DNA of 43,616 nucleotides from DASSWB01 sp035705495 (lineage in GTDB: Bacteria; Bacteroidota; Bacteroidia; Flavobacteriales; Flavobacteriaceae), in NCBI GenBank assembly GCA_035705495.1, contig DASSWB010000109.1, positions 1-43,616 on the forward strand, read 5' to 3'. Made by a program: the position numbers and the translations under genes. Shown here piece by piece: positions 1 to 7,952 of this stretch; the first letter of the stretch is position 1; every line of letters starts with the position of its first letter. The notes under the pieces are model-generated. The model ran no database searches. It was not told the origin of the DNA and saw only the letters and a list, made by a program, of their open reading frames with translations.

Positions 1-168
1 GCACCGACCGATTTATATGCGGCAATGGGCAAAAATGGGCAGTTCATAAATGTAGTGCCCAGTAAAAATCTAGTTGTTATTAGAATGGGTGAAGCACCTG
101 GCGAGGATTTGGTACCGATAGAATTTCACAATGAAATGTGGGCGAAAATCAATGCAGTTATTGATTAA
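1..168 (+). CDS. C-terminal end of a serine hydrolase (class C beta-lactamase-like), partial
   Basis: The reading frame is open from the first base and encodes 55 residues to a TAA at 166-168. The visible part reads YAAMGKNGQFINVVPSKNLV followed by a V-I-R-M-G strand. This matches the C-terminal beta-strand region of serine beta-lactamase/DD-peptidase-fold hydrolases, where a G-x-x-G-Q turn precedes the last strands of the sheet. The catalytic S-x-x-K and Y-x-N motifs lie outside the window, so activity and substrate cannot be judged. The family assignment is inferred from this short tail alone. Confidence 0.6.
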   Translation, partial: APTDLYAAMGKNGQFINVVPSKNLVVIRMGEAPGEDLVPIEFHNEMWAKINAVID

Positions 169-230
169 ACGGATTTTTAAAATCGAAAAAACTGATTTAT
201 TTTACGTCAACTTCAAGAGGCAAAGTTTTG

Positions 231-238
231 TACTTTTG
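231..238 (+). promoter_or_regulatory. Bacteroidota -7 promoter element for recR
   Basis: TACTTTTG fits the TAnnTTTG consensus of Bacteroidota primary-sigma promoters exactly. It ends only four bases before the recR ATG at 243. No clear TTG lies 17-23 bases upstream. With a start site 5-7 bases downstream of the box, the transcript would begin at or next to the start codon. Confidence 0.55.
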
Positions 239-242
239 CCCT

Positions 243-860
243 ATGGATTTTTCTTCAAAATTATTGGAAGAAGCAGTGAACGAGATGTCGCAATTGCCGG
301 GTATTGGAAAACGGACTGCGTTGCGTTTGGTACTTCATATTTTAAAACAGCCCGAGAGTCAGGCGGTACAATTGGCGCAGGCTTTGGTGAATTTGCGAAC
401 GGAAGTGAAGTTCTGCAAAAACTGTCATAATATAAGTGATTCGGAGTTGTGCGAGATTTGTGCGAATCCGCGGCGTGAACAGGAAATTGTGTGTGTTGTT
501 GAGGATATTCGGGATGTGATGGCAATTGAAAATACAAGTCAGTATCGTGGGTTATATCACGTTTTGGGCGGAAAAATAAATCCGATGGAAGGAATTGGTC
601 CTTCTCAATTGAACATCAAATCGTTAGTTGAAAAAGCGAAAGCGGGAAAAATACAAGAGGTTGTTTTTGCCTTGAGCAGTACGTTGGAAGGCGACACAAC
701 CAACTTTTACATTTACAAACAATTGCAAGGTTTGGATATTAAAACTTCTACGATTGCGCGCGGAATTTCAGTAGGGGACGAGTTGGAATATGCGGATGAA
801 ATTACGCTTGGCAGAAGTATTACCAATAGAATTCCTTTTGAAACTTCCCTAAAATCATAA
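243..860 (+). CDS. recR: Recombination mediator RecR
   Basis: This 205-residue protein is RecR, which with RecF/RecO loads RecA onto gapped DNA. It has the expected order: an N-terminal helix-hairpin-helix with the L-P-G-I-G-K-R-T signature near residue 18, a four-cysteine zinc finger (C58, C61, C70, C73), then a Toprim domain starting at C-V-V-E-D around residue 83. Length is normal. The ATG at 243 is chosen because it gives the usual MDFSSKLLEEA start. An in-frame TTG at 228 lies upstream of the -7 box at 231-238 and would not be transcribed from it. A glycosyltransferase starts 2 bases after the stop, so the two are probably co-transcribed. Confidence 0.97.
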   Translation: MDFSSKLLEEAVNEMSQLPGIGKRTALRLVLHILKQPESQAVQLAQALVNLRTEVKFCKNCHNISDSELCEICANPRREQEIVCVVEDIRDVMAIENTSQYRGLYHVLGGKINPMEGIGPSQLNIKSLVEKAKAGKIQEVVFALSSTLEGDTTNFYIYKQLQGLDIKTSTIARGISVGDELEYADEITLGRSITNRIPFETSLKS

Positions 861-862
861 AA

Positions 863-1987
863 TTGAAATTATCCGTCGTTATTCTCAATTACAATGTCCG
901 CTACTTTTTGGAGCAGTGCATTTTGAGCGTAAAAGCGGCAATTAAAGATATTGATGCTGAAATTATTGTGGTCGATAATAATTCGGCTGACGATAGTTGT
1001 GAAATGATTCTACGGAATTATCCTGAAATCCGACTTTTTCAAAACGAAAAAAATGTGGGTTTTAGCAAAGCGAACAATCAAGGTGTAGCACTGGCCAAAG
1101 GGGAATATGTTTGTATTTTAAATCCTGACACCTTGGTTGGCGAAGATGTTTTTCTGAAAACACTTCAATTTGCTGATGAAAATCCCGATTTGGGTGCTTT
1201 GGGCGTCAAATTAATTGACGGAACGGGAAATTTTCTTCCTGAAAGCAAACGAAATGTACCCACGCCACGTGTTTCCTTGCAAAAGATTTTTCAGAAGAAA
1301 ACCGACAATTATTATGCGGTTCATATCGCTGAAGATGAGGTTGCGCCCGTTGAAATATTGGTCGGCGCTTTTATGCTTTTGAAAAAAAACAGGTATTTGG
1401 AAGTCGGCGGATTTGATGAAGATTATTTTATGTATGGCGAGGACATCGATTTTTCCTATAAGTTGACCAAAGCAGGTTATAAAAATTATTACTTCGGAAA
1501 AACCTCGGTTTTACATTATAAAGGAGAAAGCACGGCGAAAGATGCAGAATATCTGAGGCGTTTTTACAATGCGATGCGGATTTTCTACAAAAAACATTTC
1601 AGTAGTAATTTGTTTACCGATGCATTTATTATGGCGGGAACAAAATTGGCAGAGCTGAAGGGTTTTTCGAAAATAAAAAAACAACAGAAAACTTCGATTG
1701 AAGTAGAAAATTATCTTCTGATCGGTGATCATTCCGCTTTGAAATCAGATTTGGAAGAAAAATTGGGTAAAAAATTTCAGCTTGTGCCTTTTTCTGTACT
1801 TTCCGAAGAAGAAATCGAAAAAACCTATGTTGTTTTTGATAATGAAAACATTCAATTTTCTGAGATTATAAAAATGTTTCAGAGGATGAAAGGCAAAGGC
1901 AATATTTTCAGGATAAAACCAGATGAATGCGACTTTTTAATAGGAAGTGACAAAAGCGATTCCAAAGGAGAAGTTTCAATTTTGTAA
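863..1987 (+). CDS. GT2 family glycosyltransferase with conserved C-terminal extension
   Basis: A 374-residue family 2 glycosyltransferase, probably adding a sugar to an envelope glycan from a nucleotide sugar. Residues 1-240 are the GT-A fold: SVVILNYNVR at the N-terminus, V-V-D-N-N-S (nucleotide binding), N-P-D-T as the DxD equivalent, and G-G-F-D-E-D-Y-F-M-Y-G-E-D for the acceptor/base region, as in WbbL-type rhamnosyltransferases. Residues about 275-374 form an extra soluble domain ending in F-R-I-K-P and F-L-I-G-S-D. I believe it recurs in flavobacterial homologues, but its role is unknown. The start is a TTG at 863, 2 bases after the recR stop. No ATG gives the conserved strand. Acceptor and sugar are unknown. 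Confidence 0.9.
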   Translation: MKLSVVILNYNVRYFLEQCILSVKAAIKDIDAEIIVVDNNSADDSCEMILRNYPEIRLFQNEKNVGFSKANNQGVALAKGEYVCILNPDTLVGEDVFLKTLQFADENPDLGALGVKLIDGTGNFLPESKRNVPTPRVSLQKIFQKKTDNYYAVHIAEDEVAPVEILVGAFMLLKKNRYLEVGGFDEDYFMYGEDIDFSYKLTKAGYKNYYFGKTSVLHYKGESTAKDAEYLRRFYNAMRIFYKKHFSSNLFTDAFIMAGTKLAELKGFSKIKKQQKTSIEVENYLLIGDHSALKSDLEEKLGKKFQLVPFSVLSEEEIEKTYVVFDNENIQFSEIIKMFQRMKGKGNIFRIKPDECDFLIGSDKSDSKGEVSIL

Positions 1988-1992
1988 CTTTG
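1985..1992 (+). promoter_or_regulatory. -7 promoter element upstream of the E2 gene
   Basis: TAACTTTG is an exact TAnnTTTG match and overlaps the stop codon of the preceding glycosyltransferase. It would give the E2 gene (ATG 2072) its own transcript with a leader of about 75 bases. No convincing -33 TTG at the right distance was found. Confidence 0.45.
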
Positions 1993-2071
1993 CCGAAGTT
2001 TTAAGATTGTTAAAAATAGAATTTGAGTAAATTCGCAGTCCGAATAATTAGAAATACCTTTTAATTAAGAT

Positions 2072-3376
2072 ATGGCAAGATTTGAATTAAAGTTACCCAA
2101 AATGGGGGAAAGCGTTGCAGAAGCAACCGTTACAAACTGGTTAAAGGAAGTCGGGGACAAGATCGAGATGGATGAGGCCGTGCTGGAAATCGCGACTGAT
2201 AAAGTTGATAGCGAGGTGCCAAGTGAGGTAGAAGGCGTTTTGGTGGAGCGCTTGTTTGAAGTTGATGATGTAGTGCAAGTCGGTCAAACCATTGCAATTA
2301 TAGAAACTGAAGGTGGTGAAACTGAAACCGCAAGTCCCGAGGCAGAAATTAAAGAAGCTGTAAAAGAAGCCGAACAACAAATTGAAGAAGCCAAACAGAT
2401 TACCGATACACCAACAACAGCAAATTATTCAGATTCCACGCGATTTTATTCTCCGTTGGTGAAAAACATCGCCAAGGAAGAAGGTATTGGTTTTGATGAA
2501 CTTGAAAAAATAAATGGAACCGGAAAAGACGGCCGCGTTACCAAAAATGATATGTTGTCCTATCTTGAAAACAGAGGTAAGCAACAACCACAGGCCGCTG
2601 CGCCACAAAAAGCGGTTTCAGCTCCACAAGCTGCGCCACAACCAAAAGCTCCTGTGAGTGTGAATGGTGGCGATGAGATTATAGAGATGACGAGAATGGG
2701 CAAAATGATTGCACACCACATGGTGGAAAGCAATCTTACATCTGCCCACGTACAATCTTTTATTGAGGTTGATGTGACAAATATTTGGAACTGGAGAAAG
2801 AAATACAAAGATGCTTTTATGAAGCGCGAAGGTGAAAATTTGACCTTTACGCCCATATTTATGGAAGCAGTTGCAAAAGCGCTGAAAGATTTTCCAATGA
2901 TGAATATTTCTGTGGATGGCGAAAGGATCATCAAACGTAAAAACATTAATTTGGGAATGGCCGCTGCATTGCCGGACGGAAATTTGATTGTTCCCGTAAT
3001 CAAAAATGCAGATCAGTTGAACTTGGTTGGAATGGCAAAAGCCGTGAACGATTTAGCTGAAAGGGCGAGAACAAACAAATTGAAACCAGACGATATTCAA
3101 GGCGGAACATACACGGTAACCAATGTTGGTACTTTTGGAAGTGTTTTTGGAACCCCGATTATCAATCAGCCACAAGTCGGTATTTTGGCTTTGGGCGCAA
3201 TCAGAAAAGTACCAGCGGTCATAGAAACCCCAGAAGGAGATTTTATAGGCATCCGATTTAAAATGTTCCTTTCGCACTCTTACGATCACCGAGTGGTAAA
3301 TGGAGCTTTGGGAGGACAGTTTGTACAAAGGGTAGCCAATTATTTGGAAGCATTTGATAAGAATAGAGAAATTTAA
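2072..3376 (+). CDS. 2-oxo acid dehydrogenase E2 subunit (dihydrolipoyl acyltransferase)
   Basis: A 434-residue E2 core of a 2-oxoacid dehydrogenase complex, which transfers acyl groups from lipoamide to CoA. Order: one lipoyl domain (residues 1-75, lipoyl-lysine K44 in A-T-D-K-V-D), an Ala/Pro/Gln-rich linker, a peripheral-subunit-binding domain (about 125-165, with G-K-D-G-R-V-T-K-N-D), a second flexible linker, and the catalytic domain from about 205. The active-site His is H406 in Y-D-H-R-V-V. The usual following Asp is Asn410 (V-V-N-G). Which complex it serves (branched-chain, pyruvate or oxoglutarate) is uncertain. The single lipoyl domain and overall style suggest the branched-chain/generic type. 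No E1 or E3 gene is adjacent. A terminator follows. Confidence 0.92.
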   Translation: MARFELKLPKMGESVAEATVTNWLKEVGDKIEMDEAVLEIATDKVDSEVPSEVEGVLVERLFEVDDVVQVGQTIAIIETEGGETETASPEAEIKEAVKEAEQQIEEAKQITDTPTTANYSDSTRFYSPLVKNIAKEEGIGFDELEKINGTGKDGRVTKNDMLSYLENRGKQQPQAAAPQKAVSAPQAAPQPKAPVSVNGGDEIIEMTRMGKMIAHHMVESNLTSAHVQSFIEVDVTNIWNWRKKYKDAFMKREGENLTFTPIFMEAVAKALKDFPMMNISVDGERIIKRKNINLGMAAALPDGNLIVPVIKNADQLNLVGMAKAVNDLAERARTNKLKPDDIQGGTYTVTNVGTFGSVFGTPIINQPQVGILALGAIRKVPAVIETPEGDFIGIRFKMFLSHSYDHRVVNGALGGQFVQRVANYLEAFDKNREI

Positions 3377-3400
3377 GAACGCTCAACCGATTTAATATTT

Positions 3401-3436
3401 AAAAAAAGCTTCATCCTGGGATGGGGCTTTTTTTTA
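3401..3436 (+). terminator. Rho-independent terminator after the E2 gene
   Basis: An A-run, then an imperfect stem (AGC..CATCC paired with GGATG..GCT around a short loop) followed by nine T's. It lies 25 bases past the E2 stop. Confidence 0.8.
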
Positions 3437-3490
3437 ATAAAATTTTGTCACAATAATTTTTCTATATTTATATCCAAAAAATTTTAAGAC

Positions 3491-5104
3491 ATGATGTTTC
3501 TCTCCAATCGATTATATTTTCTCTTTTCATTTTGTGTCGTCATTCTTCTTTTCTCTTGTAGTAGTGATGACTCAGAAGAAACTGGCGAAATTATTGTAAC
3601 TGCTGCTAACTTTGAAGTTACTATTGATGAAAATCCGGAACCAGGACAAGTATTGGGGATAATAGAAGGAAGTACCAATCAAGGAACCGTAATTTTTAGT
3701 ATAGATGATCAGACTCCTGATGGTGCCTTCAATATTGATGAAAACTCCGGAGAACTGACAGTAGCTGATGAAACCTTATTTAAATTTGACCTCAATCCCG
3801 TGTTAAATGCGGTAGTTTCTGTCACAAATGCTGATGTGGTGGAATATGCTGATGTAGTGGTCAATTTAGAACAAGTAATAAACCTTGAAGGTGTAATTTG
3901 GCAAAAAGTTTTATACACTACTGGTGGCAATTACCAAAGAGCCGAACGTATTTTGCAAAATGCTGATGGGACATACACAATAGGGGGATTAAAAATACTC
4001 TATAGTGGTGGTCCGGACTGGTTCTCCAAAATTTCTAAAATAAATGAAATCGGTGAATTGGTTTGGGATACAGATTTTGGTGGTACTACCGAATTTAGTG
4101 ATTTGGAATCCACAAACGACAACGGTTATATCATAGGAACAACCCAGGCGGTGAGCGCAGATTTCAGCACTTCATATCGTATTTATAAATTCAATGGAAG
4201 CGGTAATGTGCAATGGCATGAAACAATCGGAGGGTCTTTATCTGATATTTTAACGGCCGCTGAGCCTACAAACGACGGGGGGTATATTTTAGGTGGGTAT
4301 TCAAATTCAAATATTTCTGAGAACAAAGATGAAGATTCGGAAGGAGGATTTGATTACTGGGTTGTAAAGGTGAATTCTTCTGGACAAATCGAATGGCAAA
4401 ATACCATTGGCGGCAGTTCGGAAGACGCTTTACGGTCGATTTCACAAACGACGGACGGTGGTTATATCTTAGCCGGCGAAAGCAATTCTGATATTTCCGG
4501 TGATAAAACCGAAAATAGTCGTGGAGGAACGGATTTTTGGATTGTGAAAATAGCTGAAGGTGGTGAAATTGAGTGGCAAAAAACAATTGGTGGAGATTCT
4601 GATGAAGCATTGAGTTCCATAGTCACTACTTCGGATGGGGGAGCGGTCATAGCAGGGTATACTGATTCTGGTCTTGGTGGTGAAAAAACCGAAGGGTCCA
4701 ATGGATCCACTGATATTTGGATTGTTAAAATAAGTTCCATTGGAAACATTGAATGGCAAAATACGATAGGAGGAAATAATATAGATAAAATAAATGCTAT
4801 TTCGCAAACTGCAGACTCAGGTTTCATACTTGCCAGTTCTTCAAAATCAAATGCCACTGGTGATAAAACGGAAGATTCTCGGGGAGATTTTGACTATTGG
4901 TTGATAAAATTGGATTCAGCAGGAAATATTGAATGGCAGGATACTTTAGGAGGTGATGCTGTTGATATTTTAACCTCAGTAGAAGAAGGGTTTGACGGTA
5001 AATATATTCTCGCAGGTTATTCCACATCTGGTATTTCTGGAGATAAAACCGAAGACGGACCAAGCATCGAACATTATTGGATAATTAAGTATAATCCAGA
5101 ATAA
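3491..5104 (+). CDS. Surface lipoprotein: cadherin-like domain plus seven propeller-like repeats
   Basis: This 537-residue exported lipoprotein has a signal peptide ending in L-L-F-S-C. The residues after the cysteine, S-S-D-D-S-E-E, are acidic like the Bacteroidota lipoprotein export signal, so surface exposure is likely. Residues about 33-125 resemble a cadherin-type beta-sandwich (F-N-I-D-E-N-S-G-E-L). From about residue 133 to the end run roughly seven repeats of about 60 residues, each beginning I-E-W-Q-x-T-I-G-G, then D-G-G-Y-I-L-A-G, G-D-K-T-E and D-Y-W-I-V-K. Seven such units would close a beta-propeller. Two ATGs are adjacent (3491, 3494). Function is unknown; binding or adhesion is an inference. 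It lies alone between two terminator-like structures. Confidence 0.85.
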   Translation: MMFLSNRLYFLFSFCVVILLFSCSSDDSEETGEIIVTAANFEVTIDENPEPGQVLGIIEGSTNQGTVIFSIDDQTPDGAFNIDENSGELTVADETLFKFDLNPVLNAVVSVTNADVVEYADVVVNLEQVINLEGVIWQKVLYTTGGNYQRAERILQNADGTYTIGGLKILYSGGPDWFSKISKINEIGELVWDTDFGGTTEFSDLESTNDNGYIIGTTQAVSADFSTSYRIYKFNGSGNVQWHETIGGSLSDILTAAEPTNDGGYILGGYSNSNISENKDEDSEGGFDYWVVKVNSSGQIEWQNTIGGSSEDALRSISQTTDGGYILAGESNSDISGDKTENSRGGTDFWIVKIAEGGEIEWQKTIGGDSDEALSSIVTTSDGGAVIAGYTDSGLGGEKTEGSNGSTDIWIVKISSIGNIEWQNTIGGNNIDKINAISQTADSGFILASSSKSNATGDKTEDSRGDFDYWLIKLDSAGNIEWQDTLGGDAVDILTSVEEGFDGKYILAGYSTSGISGDKTEDGPSIEHYWIIKYNPE

Positions 5105-5263
5105 CGTATAAGATGAGTGTGATTGCAGTACGAGTGAATTATCATTCTTTATGTATTCTACTGATTATTTTTTGTTTACGGAAGGTTTTTAATTCTGAAA
5201 AGCGAGAAAAATAATTTATGGAATTGGATCCTCGTTATTAGCCTTTCGCCGTAAGAAGGACAC

Positions 5264-5300
5264 GCCTACAATAAATTCGAATAATCATAGGCTTTGTTTA
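5264..5300 (+). terminator. Weak hairpin, possible terminator; rest of gap 5105-5355 shows nothing clear
   Basis: GCCTA at 5264-5268 can pair with TAGGC at 5288-5292 around an AT-rich loop containing ATTCGAAT, followed by TTTGTTT. It lies 160 bases past the lipoprotein stop, so the assignment is tentative. A 33-codon ORF at 5113 in this gap has no supporting features. Confidence 0.3.
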
Positions 5301-5355
5301 AGAAAAGCTTTATTTTGCCTTGATTTTAAAGAATTTTCCCACATAAACCACAACC

Positions 5356-5901
5356 ATGAAAAAAGCAATTTTACTTATTTTATTAGGAACCGGATTTTTT
5401 GCGCATGCTCAAGAACCTGAAACCACTCCCGAAGAAGAATCTAAAAACGAACTGGCCAAACATGAAGTGAAATTGAACATGGGTTATTTATTGGGTGGAA
5501 TTCCAGAGATTTATTATGAACGCATCCTTAATGAAGAATCGGCAGTGGGAATTTCTGTTTTAATTCCAATTGATGATGTTGCCATTAATTTTCTTGTGAT
5601 TCCGTATTACAGGGTTTATTTTGGAAAAAAGCATGCCGCTGGTTTTTTTATGGAAGGAAATGTAGCTGTATTTTCAGAAGAAGTAATCTATGATAGTTTC
5701 TTTGATGACGAAGGTGATTTGCAGGAAGAAGGAGAAAATAAATTGGGAATGGGTTTTGGAATTGCACTTGGCGGAAAATGGATGACAAAATCCAATTGGA
5801 TTTTCGAACTTACTACAGGATTGGGTAGAAATTTCGTCAATGAAGATGTAATTTCGATATTGTATCCGCGTGCTGGCATCTCAGTTGGAAAGCGTTTTTA
5901 G
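5356..5901 (+). CDS. Secreted/outer-membrane protein of unknown function
   Basis: A 181-residue protein with a Sec signal peptide (MKKAILLILLGTGFFAHAQ, cleavage after A-H-A). The mature part starts with an acidic Glu/Pro-rich stretch, followed by alternating strands of the type seen in small outer-membrane beta-barrels (Y-Y-E-R-I-L-N-E-E-S-A-V-G-I-S-V, Y-Y-R-V-Y-F-G, G-M-G-F-G-I-A-L-G-G-K-W). It ends in R-A-G-I-S-V-G-K-R-F, and a terminal Phe is typical of barrels recognised by BAM. It resembles uncharacterised flavobacterial DUF3575-like envelope proteins, but I do not assign a family firmly. It sits in a run of three secreted proteins without obvious shared promoters. Confidence 0.75.
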   Translation: MKKAILLILLGTGFFAHAQEPETTPEEESKNELAKHEVKLNMGYLLGGIPEIYYERILNEESAVGISVLIPIDDVAINFLVIPYYRVYFGKKHAAGFFMEGNVAVFSEEVIYDSFFDDEGDLQEEGENKLGMGFGIALGGKWMTKSNWIFELTTGLGRNFVNEDVISILYPRAGISVGKRF

Positions 5902-6009
5902 ACAAACTCCAGTTTGGAATAAAATAAATCATTCTGAAAAGATATACCATGAGGTGAGTTTCCACCTAAAATGGATCAAAGATTTCTATAAATCCTTTTA
6001 ATTGATATC

Positions 6010-7052
6010 ATGAAACGTTTTCTATTCCTAACATTCTTTTTTATTGCAGCTTTTACCATGTATTCTCAAACCAACGATGATATTTCGGGAGTTTGGCTGC
6101 GTTATGATCATAAAATGAAAGATGGTAGTGAAATTTTGTTCTCGGGAGATCCTCAAAAATATCATACCATTACGTTTAATGAAAATGAAATGTGGTTTAA
6201 CGGAAACCCGGTTGCTACAGAAAAACATCCCTTTGGTTATACGCGAAATGGAAATAACATAACCACCTCGGCGACTTCTGGTTACACCATTGAAAAGCTT
6301 TCCAAGGATACTTTGGTTTTGTGTGAAAGAATAGATGGTTTTACCCCAGACAAATTAAAATGCTATTACTTGAAAAATGCAAATACGATTTTTGAAGAAT
6401 TGGCGGATCAATACAAGAATGAGGATACGCTGATGGCACAACCCAATTACAGTCCGAAACTGGAAAAAGAGTTACCTATTTTAACTGCAATTGGTTTGCG
6501 AAATGTGGGAAATGAGAACATGATAGGAAATTTGATTATTGATCTGGAATCTTCAAATATTTCGGTTGAAGTGATTGAGGCAACCATGAAACGAAAAAGA
6601 CAGGATGTTGTGATTGAGTTAATGGAATCGTCCTATGACCAATGGGGTCTAGAAGATTTTCGACATTTTAAAAAAATAAAAATTCCATTCGTCCTTGAAA
6701 CTATTTCTGTACGGAATGGGAACAATGCTTTTGCCACTGCGTATATGAATTTTTTCACACACAATCTCCGGAAAGTCAATAAATCGCTTCCCAGTTATAG
6801 TGAAGTGCTTCTATCAGATGATTATTATGAAAAAGCACTGAAAGCTTTTGATGCGCAGAAATACGAAAAAGCAGCCAAACTATTTGCGAAGACGTACGAG
6901 ATGAACCCCAAAACCTCGATAGCAGATATAATCAGGCTATTGCTTTGTATGAAGATGGAAAACCCGATGAAGCTTGTGAAATTTGGCAAGATTTAATCAA
7001 TTTGGGACAGGTTCCTGCGGAAAATTACCATCAAACTTATTGCGGAAATTAA
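6010..7052 (+). pseudogene. Secreted protein with C-terminal TPR, interrupted by a one-base frameshift
   Basis: The frame starting at 6010 encodes 328 residues and stops at 6996. Its last ~25 residues are unlike the rest. Switching frame at the A-run 6910-6913 (one A more would restore it) continues as L-D-S-R-Y-N-Q-A-I-A-L-Y-E-D-G-K and on to Y-C-G-N, with a stop at 7050-7052. That tail completes the TPR helices begun by F-D-A-Q-K-Y-E-K-A-A-K-L-F-A. The restored product is 347 residues: signal peptide (cleaved after T-M-Y-S-Q), a lipocalin-like or 'copper resistance NlpE'-like N-terminal region that I cannot name, then the TPR. Either an assembly error in a homopolymer or a real recent lesion. 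A terminator follows directly, supporting the downstream end. Confidence 0.8.
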
Positions 7053-7064
7053 GGAATAGAAATA

Positions 7065-7086
7065 GCGGCATTGTGCCGTCTTTTTG
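7065..7086 (+). terminator. Rho-independent terminator
   Basis: GCGGCA-TTG-TGCCGT hairpin followed by CTTTTTG. It lies 13 bases after the frame-restored stop at 7052, which fits the longer version of the preceding gene better than its truncated stop at 6996. Confidence 0.8.
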
Positions 7087-7163
7087 TTTAGATTCTTCCA
7101 TCTGCTTTCTTTAAATTTTCAATATCTTTACTTTTTTAATTTTTGAAAATTTTAAAACCGCAC

Positions 7164-7943
7164 ATGGAATTAAAACTCAACAAGCCTATTTGTTTTTTTG
7201 ATCTTGAAACCACGGGTACAAACGTTGCGAAAGATCGAATTGTGGAAATCTCCATATTAAAAGTGTATCCCAACGGAAATAAAGAGAGCAAAACGTGGCT
7301 TGTAAACCCTGAAATGCACATTTCAAAAGAAGTTGAAGTCATTCATGGCATCAGCAACGAAAAAATCGCTAACGAACCAACTTTTAAACAGCTTTCAAAA
7401 GAAATTTTTGAAATGATAAAAGGCTGCGATTTGGCGGGTTATAATTCCAATAGATTTGATATTCCATTGTTGGCGGAAGAAATGCTGCGTGCCGAAGTGG
7501 ATTTTGATATGAAAAACATGATGGCCGTTGATGTGCAAACCATTTTTCACAAAATGGAAAAACGCACTTTGGAGGCTGCCTATAAATTTTACTGCGGAAA
7601 AGATTTGACCGATGCACACAGTGCTGAAGCTGACACCAATGCAACTTATGAAGTACTGAAATCGCAGTTGGATCGTTATGAAGCAGATTTACAAAATGAT
7701 GTGAAATGGTTGTCGCAGTTTAGTTCACAAAAAGATTGCGCCGATTTTGCTGGGTTCATCGCTTTCGACAAATCGGGTAAGGAAATTTTTTCCTTCGGAA
7801 AACACAAGGGAAAATGTGTTGAGGAAATTTTGGAAAAGGAACCAGGTTACTTTAGTTGGTTGCAGAATGCGGATTTTCCTTTGTACACCAAAAAGGTGTT
7901 GACGGCAATAAAATTAAGGCAACTGAACACAAAATATAATTAG
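7164..7943 (+). CDS. DnaQ-like 3'-5' exonuclease (DEDDh) with ExoX-type C-terminal domain
   Basis: A 259-residue exonuclease of the DnaQ/RNase T superfamily. ExoI F-D-L-E-T-T-G (D and E metal ligands), ExoII around N-S-N-R-F-D-I-P and ExoIII H-S-A-E-A-D-T (the His-Asp pair) are all present, so two-metal catalysis is expected. A short C-terminal module (F-S-F-G-K-H-K-G-K to W-L-Q-N-A-D-F) matches the domain found at the end of exodeoxyribonuclease X-like proteins. It may be a stand-alone proofreading or repair enzyme rather than the replicative epsilon subunit. ATG 7164 is preferred over an in-frame TTG at 7143 because it directly precedes the conserved L-N-K-P-I-C-F-F strand. The FAA hydrolase gene starts 9 bases downstream. 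Confidence 0.92.
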   Translation: MELKLNKPICFFDLETTGTNVAKDRIVEISILKVYPNGNKESKTWLVNPEMHISKEVEVIHGISNEKIANEPTFKQLSKEIFEMIKGCDLAGYNSNRFDIPLLAEEMLRAEVDFDMKNMMAVDVQTIFHKMEKRTLEAAYKFYCGKDLTDAHSAEADTNATYEVLKSQLDRYEADLQNDVKWLSQFSSQKDCADFAGFIAFDKSGKEIFSFGKHKGKCVEEILEKEPGYFSWLQNADFPLYTKKVLTAIKLRQLNTKYN

Positions 7944-7952
7944 TTTCGTGCC

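Noticed and set aside
2560..3003. 147-codon minus-strand ORF within the E2 gene
   Set aside because: It is antisense to a well-conserved catalytic domain; its Ala/Cys/Gly-rich part mirrors the E2 linker.
4266..4857. Several long minus-strand ORFs within the lipoprotein repeats
   Set aside because: They are shadows of the repeated coding sequence and occur in more than one frame.
5113..5214. 33-codon ORF after the propeller lipoprotein gene
   Set aside because: No promoter or family resemblance; one hydrophobic stretch arises easily in AT-rich DNA.
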